From positions 32,580 to 96,579 of the forward strand of contig CBDCEE010000014.1 of the NCBI GenBank assembly GCA_965215705.1: a DNA stretch of 64,000 bases, read 5' to 3'. The translations under genes were made by a program, and so were the position numbers. The notes beneath the pieces are model-generated. The model saw only the letters and a list, made by a program, of their open reading frames with translations, was not told where the DNA came from and ran no database searches. This DNA is from JAAXPZ01 sp965215705. GTDB lineage: Bacteria > Campylobacterota > Campylobacteria > Campylobacterales > Sulfurovaceae. Positions 16,472-25,781 of the stretch are shown here, piece by piece; the stretch's first letter is position 1; every line of letters starts with the position of its first letter.

Positions 16472-17485
16472 ATGTTAGTTTTAGAGATTGAGGATATCAA
16501 ACATCTCCTATCAAAAGTCAGCTATAGAGCGTTCTTCCTGGAACTTATCAAGACCATGGAGGAGGACTATGCGCACTGGGAGGATTTTGACAAATGCCCC
16601 AGAGTAGCCACCCATGTGGATGGTGGTGTGATAGAGCTTATGCCTGTGAGCAATGACACATTGTACTCCTTCAAATATGTCAATGGCCACCCCAAAAACC
16701 CAAGCCAAAATAAGATGACTGTGATGGCAACAGGGCAGCTCAGTATGACTGAGACGGGTGAGCCCTTGATGTTTACAGAGATGACACTGTTGACAGCCTT
16801 TAGGACAGCAGCCAACTCCGCCATGGCAGCGAAGCACTTAGCCAAAAAGGATTCCAAGGTGTTGACACTCATAGGCACAGGGGCACAGAGTGAGTTTCAA
16901 TATTTGGCTTTCTCCTATATCTTTGATCTGGAAGAGATACGCTACTACGATACAGATCCCAAAGCGATGGAGAAGTTTGCGCATAACATGACACAGTATG
17001 GGATCAAGCTCACCCCCTGCAAGGACGCTACAGAGGCAGTCCAAGGTGCAGATATGATCATCACCTGTACCGCGGACAAGCGATACCAAACCGTACTCAC
17101 GCAGGAGATGCTGACCAAAGAGGTCTTTATCAATGGTATCGGTGGAGACTGCCCTGGCAAAACAGAGATCGCCAAAGAGATCGTGGAGAGTGCCACCGTA
17201 GTCGTAGAGTATCTAGAACAAGCCAAGATCGAGGGTGATATACAGCAGATGCCAAAAGACTTCACCTGTACAGAGATCTATGAGGTCATCAGAGGTGAGA
17301 AGAGGCTCAATGTAGCAACCCACGGTACGATTCTGTTTGACTCCATTGGTTTTGCGCTGGAGGACTACTCTGTGTTGAGGCTCATCTACGCTTTGGCAAA
17401 AAAGCATCATGTGGGCAAAGAGATGCATCTCATCCCTGAACTCAACAATGTTAAAAATCTATTTTCCTTGTTGCGTCATGCCTGA
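16472..17485 (+). CDS. Ornithine cyclodeaminase/mu-crystallin family
   Basis: 337 aa. The fold is shown by the substrate part (M-T-V-M-A-T-G...L-M-F-T-E-M-T-L-L-T-A-F-R-T-A-A), the NAD-binding G-T-G-A-Q-S-E near residue 134, and G-I-G-G-D-C-P-G-K-T-E with the active-site Asp near residue 228. Members convert L-ornithine to L-proline and ammonia, although the superfamily also includes alanine dehydrogenases and lysine cyclodeaminases. The arginase gene overlaps its 3' end by 8 bp, which supports ornithine as substrate: arginine to ornithine plus urea, then proline plus ammonia. AAAGGAACATTT precedes the ATG. Confidence 0.88.
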   Translation: MLVLEIEDIKHLLSKVSYRAFFLELIKTMEEDYAHWEDFDKCPRVATHVDGGVIELMPVSNDTLYSFKYVNGHPKNPSQNKMTVMATGQLSMTETGEPLMFTEMTLLTAFRTAANSAMAAKHLAKKDSKVLTLIGTGAQSEFQYLAFSYIFDLEEIRYYDTDPKAMEKFAHNMTQYGIKLTPCKDATEAVQGADMIITCTADKRYQTVLTQEMLTKEVFINGIGGDCPGKTEIAKEIVESATVVVEYLEQAKIEGDIQQMPKDFTCTEIYEVIRGEKRLNVATHGTILFDSIGFALEDYSVLRLIYALAKKHHVGKEMHLIPELNNVKNLFSLLRHA

Positions 17486-18437
17486 GACCTATACACACAT
17501 CAAACTCATAGAAGTGTATGCCGACATCGCGGGACAGAGAAAGGGTGCAGCCCTAGGGCTCAAAGCTCTGAGAAAATCTTCCTCAGAAACCAACTCGGAC
17601 TATTACGAAAAGTTTATCACCGAGGAGATAGAACAGGAAGAGACATCCCAAAAAAGCCATAACTTCACCCATGCAAAGCATATAGACAAGGTCTATCCTG
17701 TCATCTCACAGCTTGCAAAAAAAGTAAAAGAGATGAGAGATGCAAATCTTTTCCCCATCATTCTGGCAGGCGACCACTCTAGCTGTGCAGGCACCATGCA
17801 TGGACTCAAAATGGCCCATCCTGAGGAGGAGATCGGTGTGGTCTATATCGATGCGCATGCAGATATACATACACCTTACACCAGTGGCTCTGGCAATATG
17901 CATGGTATGCCTCTGGCTATCGCATGTGCGATAGACAACAAGGCATATGCGATAAACAAACCTGATCCCAAAGTACAAGACTACTGGAACAAGCTCAAAT
18001 ATCTGGTTTCTGATGAAGCATCCATCAAGCCTGAAAATATCGTCTTCTGTGCATTGAGAGATTTTGAGAAAGAGGAAGAAGCACTGATCCAAAAATACAA
18101 GATCCCTGTCTATACAGTTGAGGAGATGACCTACAAGGGTATTCAAACGGTCGTAGAGGAGATATTCAAAAAGCTCTCCTACTGTAAGCATATCTATATC
18201 TCTTTTGATGTGGACAGCATAGACCCTCTCTATGTGCCAGGAACCGGCACACCTGTCACCAATGGCCTGTCCTATGAGCAAGCCATGCAGCTCAATCTGG
18301 AACTGATCAAAAATGAGAAAGTCTGTTGCTGGGAGATGGCAGAGATCAACCCACTCTACAACAACAACGAAGAGGACTCAACAAGGGTATTTAAGATACT
18401 TGAAAAAGTAACAGAAACCCTCATCCACCACTATTAG
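17478..18437 (+). CDS. rocF: Arginase family protein (arginine to ornithine and urea)
   Basis: 319 aa from ATG 17478, inside the 3' end of the cyclodeaminase gene; translation is probably coupled. Metal ligands of the ureohydrolase family are all visible: L-A-G-D-H-S (about residue 95), D-A-H-A-D-I-H-T (about 124) and S-F-D-V-D-S-I-D-P (about 240). The middle contains an insertion (K-P-D-P-K-V-Q-D-Y-W) like that of Helicobacter RocF. Pairing with ornithine cyclodeaminase favours arginase over agmatinase or formimidoglutamase. No urease gene is in view. The stop lies in a perfect hairpin shared with the convergent ATPase gene. Confidence 0.88.
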   Translation: MPETYTHIKLIEVYADIAGQRKGAALGLKALRKSSSETNSDYYEKFITEEIEQEETSQKSHNFTHAKHIDKVYPVISQLAKKVKEMRDANLFPIILAGDHSSCAGTMHGLKMAHPEEEIGVVYIDAHADIHTPYTSGSGNMHGMPLAIACAIDNKAYAINKPDPKVQDYWNKLKYLVSDEASIKPENIVFCALRDFEKEEEALIQKYKIPVYTVEEMTYKGIQTVVEEIFKKLSYCKHIYISFDVDSIDPLYVPGTGTPVTNGLSYEQAMQLNLELIKNEKVCCWEMAEINPLYNNNEEDSTRVFKILEKVTETLIHHY

Positions 18438-18453
18438 CCCCTGTGCTAATAGT
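18430..18453. terminator. Bidirectional terminator containing both stop codons
   Basis: ACTATTAGC-CCCTGT-GCTAATAGT: 9-bp perfect stem, 6-nt loop. The left arm holds the rocF stop and the right arm that of the convergent ATPase gene. A compact shared end; neither side has a long T tract. Confidence 0.6.
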
Positions 18454-20782
18454 CTGGTCTCCACAAGATCCCAATCGCCTCTACACTGACATCTCGCTTC
18501 TTGGGCTTGATAGAGAAAGACTCTATCTCATAGTTGTCGATACTGTAGTCATCTGACAGTGTGTCGATTTTCTCTTCGAGTTCTGTCCCAAGATCATAGA
18601 TCTTCTCCTCTACCTCCGTGACTTTCTCTTCGGCTCTGGAGACATCGCCTCGCTCTTTATAGGCACGGCTGCTTCGGCTAATCGTGGTACCGATCTTGGT
18701 AGCCGTGGCTCTGCCAAACAGCGCACCCAACAAAGAGGCTCCGACATTGAGCAGGGAGCTCATCTGGTCACCTTTTTCTTTCTCTACCCGTGCTTTGGCA
18801 CGGGAGAGCTGATCCAAGAGGCGTTTCTCTTTTTTTTCATACTGCTCTTTGAGTTTCTCCAGCTTCTCCTCTTTGCGCTCATCTAGTTCACCCTGTACCG
18901 TGACCTTGAAGTCTGAGAGTGCTTGATCTGCCTCTGACTCCAGACGTAATGCTTTACAGCGATACATCTCCAGCTTGCTACTCTGATAGAGATGGTCTAT
19001 CAGCGCTCGTGTTGTATGCTTCAGTGCTTTGTCTTCCACGACAGCATCAGGGACAGAAGCATATTTGGCATCCTTGGGTTCTGATATAGGAAGTTTGGTA
19101 AAGTCCAGCGCTTCCACCTCCGCCTCCTCCCAGTCTACTGAGTGTAGCCCATCGAGATCCAGATAGAGTGAGCCTACCTCAGTGATCTCTATCCCTCGTC
19201 TACCATCATGGTAGTAGACCTCTGTATGGGCTGCCAGATAAGGACGGTAGCGATGCTGACCCGTCATATCTACTTCATAGTACTGATCGATACTGCTGTC
19301 AACTGTGTTGACTCTCTTGTAGTCACTCTCTGTTGCTTTAACCGGTGCGGTCTCCCTATTGCTCTCCGGTGCGGCAGCAGCCTTTTGATCCTCCATCAGT
19401 GCAGTGATCTCTGCTTTTTTGAGTGGGCCTTTGAGATAGCTAAGCACCCATCTGGTACCAAAGAGACGGATATCCTCCAGATGCGAGGACTTCAGGAAAA
19501 AGGTACGCTTCTTGAGGTTTGCCAACAGCGTGGCGATCTCTTTTTTGTCAAAGCTAGAGTCCATCTTGCCACCCAAGCCGTCAATCACCCGATTGACATC
19601 CTGTGTGGTCTGCAGACGACCGATACACCAGGTACCGATATTGGATAATCCTTTGTAGTCCAAGTCAACCGGGTTCTGGGTACTCAGCACGACACCGATA
19701 CCATACGCTCTTGCCTGTTTGAGCAAAGTGATCATCGGCTCTTTGGAGGGTGGATTCTTGGTCGGAGGGAAGAAACCATAGATCTCATCCATGTACAACA
19801 GCGTTCTGAGCCTGTTAGAGCCACTCTGTAGACGCATCCATGCGATGTACTTGTTCAGCAACAGTGTCACGAAGAACATCCGCTCATCATCATTGAGATG
19901 TGAGATAGAGAAGATCGCAATCTTGGCTTTGCCCTCTTCATCATACAGGAGCTTCTGGATATCCAGTGCTTCACCACTCAGCCAGTTGCTAAAGTTGGGA
20001 GAGGCAATCACGGCATTGAACTTGGTGGCAAACCTGAAGCGTTCTTTGTCCGGATAGAAGCTCTCCAAAGGCAACACTCCGATCTTTTTGAACGGTGGGT
20101 TGACGATACGCCCTACCAGCTCCTCGATACTGAGGCTGCGTTCCTCTCTCCAGCTCTTGGCAATGATCTGAGAGAGCAGGATATACTCTTTGGAGTCTAG
20201 CGGTTCGGCTTCGATACCGACGAGAGAGAGCAGTCCCATGACAGAGCTTTTGAGATAGGCTGCGAAGTTGTCACTGTCCTGAAGTATCTTGCTGTCCGGC
20301 AATGCCAATGAGCTCATGAGGTTGATCGGGACACCCGACTGACTTCCCGGTGTATAGATTGTCTTCTGTACACGATCGAAGCGAGCAACACGCTCTGCGG
20401 TTTGTCCCCAGCTCTCTATGCCCTCTTTCCAAAAAAAGGCTGTCTTGGCAGCATAGGCCATGACCTCCTCTCCTTTGGAGACTGCTTCATCTTCTACCCA
20501 GGGAACAAAGCTCTCTGCTTTGAATGCCGGGTCTGTCAAACAGAGATTGCCCATGTCACCTTTGGGGTCAATAACAATAGAGGGGATATTGTCAATCGCT
20601 GCCTCTTCAATAATACCCACACCCAATCCGGTCTTACCGCTACCAGTCATACCGATGATGGCGGCATGTGTCGTAAAATTCTTATTTTTGAGAAGTGTCA
20701 ACACCTCAGTGGGTTCGAAACGCTCCCTGTCAACATCTTTACCTAAATAAAACAGCCCTGCTTTTTCATAGATCTCTTCCAT
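18446..20782 (-). CDS. HerA-like (DUF853/DUF87) ATPase
   Basis: 778 aa. Walker A G-M-T-G-S-G-K-T near residue 44 and Walker B L-L-Y-M-D-E-I-Y near residue 340 sit in a HerA/FtsK-type fold. S-T-Q-N-P-V-D-L-D and G-R-L-Q-T-T-Q-D motifs follow, as in DUF853 proteins. The C-terminal third contains a long charged coiled coil (about residues 630-690), a Gly/Ala-rich possible membrane-touching stretch (S-L-L-G-A-L-F-G-R-A) and another coiled coil. HerA relatives are DNA-pumping or conjugation-type ATPases; the role of this family is not settled. No NurA nuclease or other partner is adjacent. Confidence 0.75.
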   Translation of the reverse strand: MEEIYEKAGLFYLGKDVDRERFEPTEVLTLLKNKNFTTHAAIIGMTGSGKTGLGVGIIEEAAIDNIPSIVIDPKGDMGNLCLTDPAFKAESFVPWVEDEAVSKGEEVMAYAAKTAFFWKEGIESWGQTAERVARFDRVQKTIYTPGSQSGVPINLMSSLALPDSKILQDSDNFAAYLKSSVMGLLSLVGIEAEPLDSKEYILLSQIIAKSWREERSLSIEELVGRIVNPPFKKIGVLPLESFYPDKERFRFATKFNAVIASPNFSNWLSGEALDIQKLLYDEEGKAKIAIFSISHLNDDERMFFVTLLLNKYIAWMRLQSGSNRLRTLLYMDEIYGFFPPTKNPPSKEPMITLLKQARAYGIGVVLSTQNPVDLDYKGLSNIGTWCIGRLQTTQDVNRVIDGLGGKMDSSFDKKEIATLLANLKKRTFFLKSSHLEDIRLFGTRWVLSYLKGPLKKAEITALMEDQKAAAAPESNRETAPVKATESDYKRVNTVDSSIDQYYEVDMTGQHRYRPYLAAHTEVYYHDGRRGIEITEVGSLYLDLDGLHSVDWEEAEVEALDFTKLPISEPKDAKYASVPDAVVEDKALKHTTRALIDHLYQSSKLEMYRCKALRLESEADQALSDFKVTVQGELDERKEEKLEKLKEQYEKKEKRLLDQLSRAKARVEKEKGDQMSSLLNVGASLLGALFGRATATKIGTTISRSSRAYKERGDVSRAEEKVTEVEEKIYDLGTELEEKIDTLSDDYSIDNYEIESFSIKPKKRDVSVEAIGILWRPDY

Positions 20783-20933
20783 ACCTGTTCCTCATAATAT
20801 GATGCTGTATTGTAACGAAATAATCTATAAGAGTCTCTAGTGTTGATAAAGAGGGATAATAGAATAGAAGTGGGGAATAAAGAAGAGAAAAGAGAGACCT
20901 CCGGACAAGATGCCCGAAAGGGTAAAAATCAAT

Positions 20934-21080
20934 TTACGATGTGATCTCTATCTCTTGGCTAGAGCTATAGACTTTCACTTTACTGCCTTTTTGGTTGCCA
21001 ATGTTGACATTGGTAATAGCTGGTGTCGTACACCCTGCGAGTATCATGGCAGCGATTGCACCGTAAATAATCTTTTTCAT
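20934..21080 (-). CDS. Very small lipoprotein (48 aa)
   Basis: A gene too short for most callers: M-K-K-I-I-Y-G-A-I-A-A-M-I-L-A-G-C, so the lipobox L-A-G-C ends at residue 17, followed by only about 31 residues ending in I-E-I-T-S. AGGAAGTACAGAG precedes the ATG, and a TATAAA-type -10 lies at 21097-21102 on the minus strand. The mature part is short, polar and Val/Lys-rich. Position between the ATPase and the T2SS operon gives no clear role; a small outer-membrane-anchored structural or modulator lipoprotein is possible. Confidence 0.7.
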   Translation of the reverse strand: MKKIIYGAIAAMILAGCTTPAITNVNIGNQKGSKVKVYSSSQEIEITS

Positions 21081-21216
21081 CTCTGTACTTCCTTGTTTTA
21101 TACTAAATTTAGCTCAAGTGGCTTTTGTATATACTTAATGGACGAATTCTAGCAGATTAAACCTCAAAATAAGTTTTAATGGGTCAAATTAGCCCTTTTT
21201 TAAGTGATTATTGCTG

Positions 21217-21846
21217 TCAAGTGTTATTATGATCCTCAGTATTGCTCCCATTTCCATCATCTGTGGGAGTAACTGTGCTACCTGTACTGCTCGCAGGTGT
21301 AGTAGGCGGGATAGGATCTTTCCTTTTCTTTTTTGCTTTAGGTGGCTGCTCTATCCCCTGTAGCATAAAGGCATAAGGCTCTTCATTGGCGGACTGTAGC
21401 ATCACCAGTAACTCACCCTTTTTTCTCGTGATATCGAAGAGTACGATCGGTTTCATCGTCTTATCTACGGCTACTTTGTCCTCATGCTTGAGGGGGAGTT
21501 TGTAGCCGTTGCCTTCGACCCTGAGGAGCTGATGCTCCTCTTTGGCGACCAGCCAGCAGACCTTGGCTCGGGAGAGCCCATAGAGGGAGTTGGCAGTGTT
21601 GTTGATACAAAAGCGGTCAAACTCACCCTTTTTGATCGTTAGGTTCCCGTCACTGTACATGATATCCCGATAGAGTACCATGATCACTTTGTCTCCATCG
21701 ATCGCTTTTGTCAGGTATTCAAACAGATGTTTGTTGGAGCTTCTCTGCATATTCAATGCACTGTAAAGCCCCATCATTACGATGGAGAGTAGTGCCACTG
21801 AGATCAAAATCTCTATCAGCGTAAATGCACTACGCCGCCTACGCAT
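21217..21846 (-). CDS. gspJ: Type II secretion minor pseudopilin, GspJ-like
   Basis: About 209 aa. The prepilin signal is R-R-R-R-S-A/F-T-L-I-E-I-L-I-S-V-A-L-L, with Glu at +5 and a hydrophobic helix; the residue before the cleavage site is Ala rather than Gly. The downstream L-Y-R-D-I-M-Y-S-D-G-N region fits GspJ. After residue 170 the protein ends in a low-complexity Pro/Thr/Ser/Asn tail, unusual for the family. GTG 21849 overlaps the gspE stop, but ATG 21846 is the likelier start. Last gene of the minus-strand gspK-L-M-N-C-D-E-J operon. GspJ helps form the pseudopilus tip with I and K. Confidence 0.75.
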   Translation of the reverse strand: MRRRRSAFTLIEILISVALLSIVMMGLYSALNMQRSSNKHLFEYLTKAIDGDKVIMVLYRDIMYSDGNLTIKKGEFDRFCINNTANSLYGLSRAKVCWLVAKEEHQLLRVEGNGYKLPLKHEDKVAVDKTMKPIVLFDITRKKGELLVMLQSANEEPYAFMLQGIEQPPKAKKKRKDPIPPTTPASSTGSTVTPTDDGNGSNTEDHNNT

Positions 21847-21848
21847 CA

Positions 21849-23360
21849 CTAGCCATCCATGAGGCCGACACGCAGTGCCTCTTCATAGCTGGTGTTACCT
21901 TGTTCCATCATGTCTCCAAGCTTGTCTGAGATGGTACGCATGCCATTTTTCTTCATCGCATCTCTAATCTCATTGTCATTGAGCCCTTTAGCAATCATCT
22001 CCTGCACTTCATCATCGATGATAAAGAGCTCACCCACGGCCTGTCTGCCTTTATACCCAGTAAAGTCGCACTCGGTACAGCCTACCGCCTGATAGAAGGT
22101 GGCATGCTCATCCAGTCTGCATTCACTGATCGTATCTGGATCAAGCAGTGTAGGCACTTTACAGCTGCGACAGAGTTGACGTGCAAGTCTCTGTGCCAAT
22201 ACACCAAGCAATGTCGAAGAGAGCAGATACCCTTCTATCCCCATATCCATCAGTCTGGTCAGGGAGGAGGTAGCATCATTGGTATGCAGGGTAGAGAGCA
22301 TCAGGTGTCCTGTCAAGGCAGCCTGTATCGCGATCTGTGCTGTCTCCTGGTCCCTGATCTCCCCTACCATGACCACATCCGGATCCTGTCTTAGGATCGA
22401 TCTCAGCCCGGAAGAAAAGGTCAAACCAACTTTGTCATTGACCTGTATCTGACTGATATTGCCAGTGTTGTACTCTACCGGATCTTCTACGGTGATGATA
22501 TTTTTGTCCGGTGAAGCGATATGCTGGAGAAAAGAGTGCAGCGTCGTCGATTTACCCGACCCGGTAGGTCCCGTGACCAGGATCATCCCATGTGAATGGT
22601 TCAACAGTCTATAGAAGGCATCCGTCAGCTCTCTCTGAAAGCCCAGATCCTCCAGTGAAGGGATACTCTCACTCTGCATCAAGATACGCATCACCACACG
22701 CTCTCCATAATAGGTAGGCAGCAGCGAAACCCGCACATCCAGCGTCTTCCCTGAGATCACCACCTGCGTCCTGCCGTCTTGAGGTACCCGCTTTTCGGAG
22801 ATATCCAGGTTAGAGATGACTTTGATACGGTTGATCACTAGAGAGGTGATGTTCTTATCCAGATCGATATGTTTTTTCAGTGCACCGTCTATTCTGAAAC
22901 GGACTTCACCTTTGTGCTCTTTGGATTCGATGTGGATGTCACTGGCACCTTTTTTGATCGCTTGGAAGAAGAGGGAGTTGACCAGTTTGATGATCGGGGC
23001 AGACTCCTCGCTGGAGAGGAGGTCTTGTGAGTTTTGGATAAACTCCAATAGATCAGATTCTGCTTCAAAAAGCTCATCCGAAGTCGCCTCCATCTGCTCA
23101 AAGTCACTCCCCGTCTGTATCTCGAGGAATTTATTTCTCAAACGATCGAAACTGCCCTCATCTACCAGATAGATAGGGTAGTCCAGATGGAGCATGGAGA
23201 GGTGGTTGAGTGCTTCAGTGAGCCTCTCTTTGTGCATGATAGCAGCCTGTTGATCATCTATCTTGGCAAAGAGCAGCGCATGCTTGATCGCAAGCCTATG
23301 GTCTATCTCTTCTAGCCAGAGTGGCTCGAGGTTGACATCTTCTAGGAAGGGAAATCTCAT
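21849..23360 (-). CDS. gspE: Type II secretion ATPase GspE
   Basis: 503 aa. An N-terminal GspE_N-like domain is followed by the ATPase core: Walker A G-P-T-G-S-G-K-S-T-T (about residue 267), Asp box D-P-V-E-Y, Walker B D-P-D-V-V-M-V-G-E-I-R-D and His box T-G-H-L-M-L-S-T-L-H-T-N-D. A zinc tetracysteine motif is seen as C-R-S-C and C-T-E-C (about residues 405-440). The enzyme powers pseudopilus assembly from the cytoplasm and should bind GspL. It lies 9 bp after gspD and overlaps gspJ. Confidence 0.95.
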   Translation of the reverse strand: MRFPFLEDVNLEPLWLEEIDHRLAIKHALLFAKIDDQQAAIMHKERLTEALNHLSMLHLDYPIYLVDEGSFDRLRNKFLEIQTGSDFEQMEATSDELFEAESDLLEFIQNSQDLLSSEESAPIIKLVNSLFFQAIKKGASDIHIESKEHKGEVRFRIDGALKKHIDLDKNITSLVINRIKVISNLDISEKRVPQDGRTQVVISGKTLDVRVSLLPTYYGERVVMRILMQSESIPSLEDLGFQRELTDAFYRLLNHSHGMILVTGPTGSGKSTTLHSFLQHIASPDKNIITVEDPVEYNTGNISQIQVNDKVGLTFSSGLRSILRQDPDVVMVGEIRDQETAQIAIQAALTGHLMLSTLHTNDATSSLTRLMDMGIEGYLLSSTLLGVLAQRLARQLCRSCKVPTLLDPDTISECRLDEHATFYQAVGCTECDFTGYKGRQAVGELFIIDDEVQEMIAKGLNDNEIRDAMKKNGMRTISDKLGDMMEQGNTSYEEALRVGLMDG

Positions 23361-23369
23361 AGGCTTACC

Positions 23370-25781
23370 TTAGTTCCCACGCATAAAGCTATGGGGAGTA
23401 TGCTTCTGTCTGAGGCTACGGCTTCTACGCTCACGAGGGGTGCCCTCTACATGTCTAAACTTTCGTTGTTCCCATCTTCTCTTTCGTTCCAGCTTTCGCT
23501 GCTCAAAGGCTTCTCGCTTGAGGCGTGCTGCTCTTTGTGCTCTGGTCTCTTTTCTGGCTTTTGCTTTTTTTACCTTTGCCTTTTGGGCTTTGGCTTTTTT
23601 TGCCTGAGGGGCTGCTTGCTTGACAGGTTTGGGTGCTTCTCTAACCGCCGGCACTGGCTTCGGCTCCTGAGGCGCTGCCACATAGGCAGGCTCTGCTGTA
23701 TGCTTGGGCTGGGCTTTGGCTTTTTTTCTGCTACGCTTTTTGACAGGGGCTGCTACTGGTGCACGTCGCTTCTGAGGCACTGCTTGCGCTACAGGCGCCA
23801 CAGTCTTGCGATGGCGTTTAAAACCCAGCATCCTCATAGCATCTTGCTCCTCCCCGTTCCTTCTGGTCTTAGGGGTGGGGTTGGGATGGTAGGTACCATC
23901 ATAGTCTTCTGCTGTACTGTCGCCATTTTCGATACGCTTACGGATATAGCGATTATACTGTTTCTGTACGCCATTCAGCTTTGCCAAAAAGTTTTTGAGT
24001 TTCACCAGATCTGAACTTTTACGCACAATATAAGGAGTCAGATAGATCACTACATTGATCTTACTATGGTTCTTTCCATTACTTCGGAAAAGTGATCCAA
24101 TAATCGGCAGATCTCCTAAAATCGGTACTTTGCTTGTCGTACCATACCCTGAACTCTTGATCAACCCTCCAAGGATAATCGTCTGTCCATTACTCACGAT
24201 CGCATTGGTGTTGACCTTTCGCTTGGTCGTGGTCGGGCGGTCTGCAGAGACTGAGGAGCTCAGATCCACATCTTCGATATTGGCTTCGACAGAGAGTGTG
24301 ACTTTGTTCCGGCTGGAGAGTCTAGGCTTGACTTTGAGGGTGATACCGATATCCTCTCTGGAGTAGTTGTTTCTGACGACATCATTTTTGTTGTCCCCTG
24401 AGGCAGAGCTGGTCAGGATCGAGCGAACCTGCCCCACATAGATCTCCGACTCTTTGTTGTTGGTACAGAGGACGGAGGGTTCACTGAGGATATGGGCGGC
24501 ACCATTCTCTTTGAGAAGATCAATACGTGCTCCCAAAGACAAAAGTTTATTTCCTATAAAATTAAATGTATTTCCAGAACTAGAAGAGTTGTTGTCTGTT
24601 AAAAAACTTAAAAAGCTACTCGGAATCTCTAGTGCTGATGCACCCGTACTTCCTGAAATACTAAACAAACCCTTTCCACTAAAATTACCACCTGCAGTAA
24701 AACCATACTTGACTCCGATCTGCTCCGCTTTTCCCATATCGATCTCTACGATCTTTGCTACGATATAGACCTGTGGCTTCTCTACATCGATACTACGGAT
24801 CACTTTTCGGATATTTTTGATCTGGTCTCCGGTGGCGAGTACGATCAGTGCGTTACGCTCTGCATCGCCGACCACCATTGCTTTTTGCGCTGGCTTTCCA
24901 CCCTTTTTGATGGCTTTGCTCGCCAGTCCATTCATCTGAGAAACCAGCTTGCTCAGGATCTTCTCCATATCTTCGACATTGGAGTTTTTGAGCTCGATGA
25001 CATACATTTTTTGCTCGACATCGTCTCCTTTTTGATCCAGCTGCTTGATATAGCGGATCATCTTGTTGACGTTCTCTTTTTTACCGACGAGGATGATGGC
25101 ATTGGTGGCATCGTCCTTGAGGACATTGACCTTCTCGCTCGGGATAGTTTTGGGGAAGAGCTGACCTGCCATCTTGACGGCATTGGCATAGACTGCCTTC
25201 GCGCTGGCATGTCTGAGCTTGATGACGGTAGAGCCCTTTTTGCCTGCACCCTCTACAGAATCAATGATCTTTTTGATCGATTGTAGGGTACGAGGGTAGG
25301 CAGTGATAGAGAGGACGTTGTTGTTTTTGAAAGAGACCACTTTGGCATTTTTGTGCAAGAGAGGCTTGATCTTGGCACGAATGAGTGCGGCATTGGAGGT
25401 TTTGAGTTTGAAGAGTACGGTTTTGAGCGTTTCACCTGAAATTTTGTCATCAACAGCCAGTCCCATACCTGCTGCTTCTGATGCCTTGACCACCTGTAGG
25501 AAGTCCCCCTGATCGACCAGGGTGAAGCCTTTGTTGGAGAGAATAGCATTTGCCAGAGGAATCAGTGAGCTCTTTTTGATCGGCTGGGTAGAGACGAAGT
25601 TGATCTTGCCCTTGAGCGGCCCATTGATGAGGATGTTTTTGTTGGTGATCTTACTGACCATCTCTACAAAATCTTTCACATCCAGATTTCTGAAGTTGAC
25701 ATTGACCGTCTCCTCATCTGCTGCAGCATACAGCATGGTGATCGTCATCATCACTGCCAATAATAGTTTATTTAACTTCAT
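23370..25781 (-). CDS. gspD: Type II secretion outer-membrane secretin GspD with long basic tail
   Basis: 803 aa. A signal peptide (M-K-L-N-K-L-L-L-A...M-L-Y-A-A) is followed by an N0 domain (N-V-N-F-R-N-L-D-V-K-D-F-V), repeated N1-N3 domains (A-Y-P-R-T-L-Q-S-I-K-K-I-I and similar) and the secretin core V-P-I-L-G-D-L-P-I-I-G-S-L-F with N-V-V-I-Y-L-T-P-Y. The secretin domain ends near residue 600. About 160-180 residues follow that are extremely rich in Lys, Arg, Ala and Pro, unlike the S-domain or lipoprotein tails of other GspD proteins. It may bind peptidoglycan, LPS or a pilotin. gspC overlaps its 5' end by 14 bp. Confidence 0.93.
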   Translation of the reverse strand: MKLNKLLLAVMMTITMLYAAADEETVNVNFRNLDVKDFVEMVSKITNKNILINGPLKGKINFVSTQPIKKSSLIPLANAILSNKGFTLVDQGDFLQVVKASEAAGMGLAVDDKISGETLKTVLFKLKTSNAALIRAKIKPLLHKNAKVVSFKNNNVLSITAYPRTLQSIKKIIDSVEGAGKKGSTVIKLRHASAKAVYANAVKMAGQLFPKTIPSEKVNVLKDDATNAIILVGKKENVNKMIRYIKQLDQKGDDVEQKMYVIELKNSNVEDMEKILSKLVSQMNGLASKAIKKGGKPAQKAMVVGDAERNALIVLATGDQIKNIRKVIRSIDVEKPQVYIVAKIVEIDMGKAEQIGVKYGFTAGGNFSGKGLFSISGSTGASALEIPSSFLSFLTDNNSSSSGNTFNFIGNKLLSLGARIDLLKENGAAHILSEPSVLCTNNKESEIYVGQVRSILTSSASGDNKNDVVRNNYSREDIGITLKVKPRLSSRNKVTLSVEANIEDVDLSSSVSADRPTTTKRKVNTNAIVSNGQTIILGGLIKSSGYGTTSKVPILGDLPIIGSLFRSNGKNHSKINVVIYLTPYIVRKSSDLVKLKNFLAKLNGVQKQYNRYIRKRIENGDSTAEDYDGTYHPNPTPKTRRNGEEQDAMRMLGFKRHRKTVAPVAQAVPQKRRAPVAAPVKKRSRKKAKAQPKHTAEPAYVAAPQEPKPVPAVREAPKPVKQAAPQAKKAKAQKAKVKKAKARKETRAQRAARLKREAFEQRKLERKRRWEQRKFRHVEGTPRERRSRSLRQKHTPHSFMRGN

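Noticed and set aside
18446..20782. HerA-NurA type defence or repair system
   Set aside because: Only the ATPase is present; no nuclease or other partner lies within the neighbouring genes, so a defence role is not supported.
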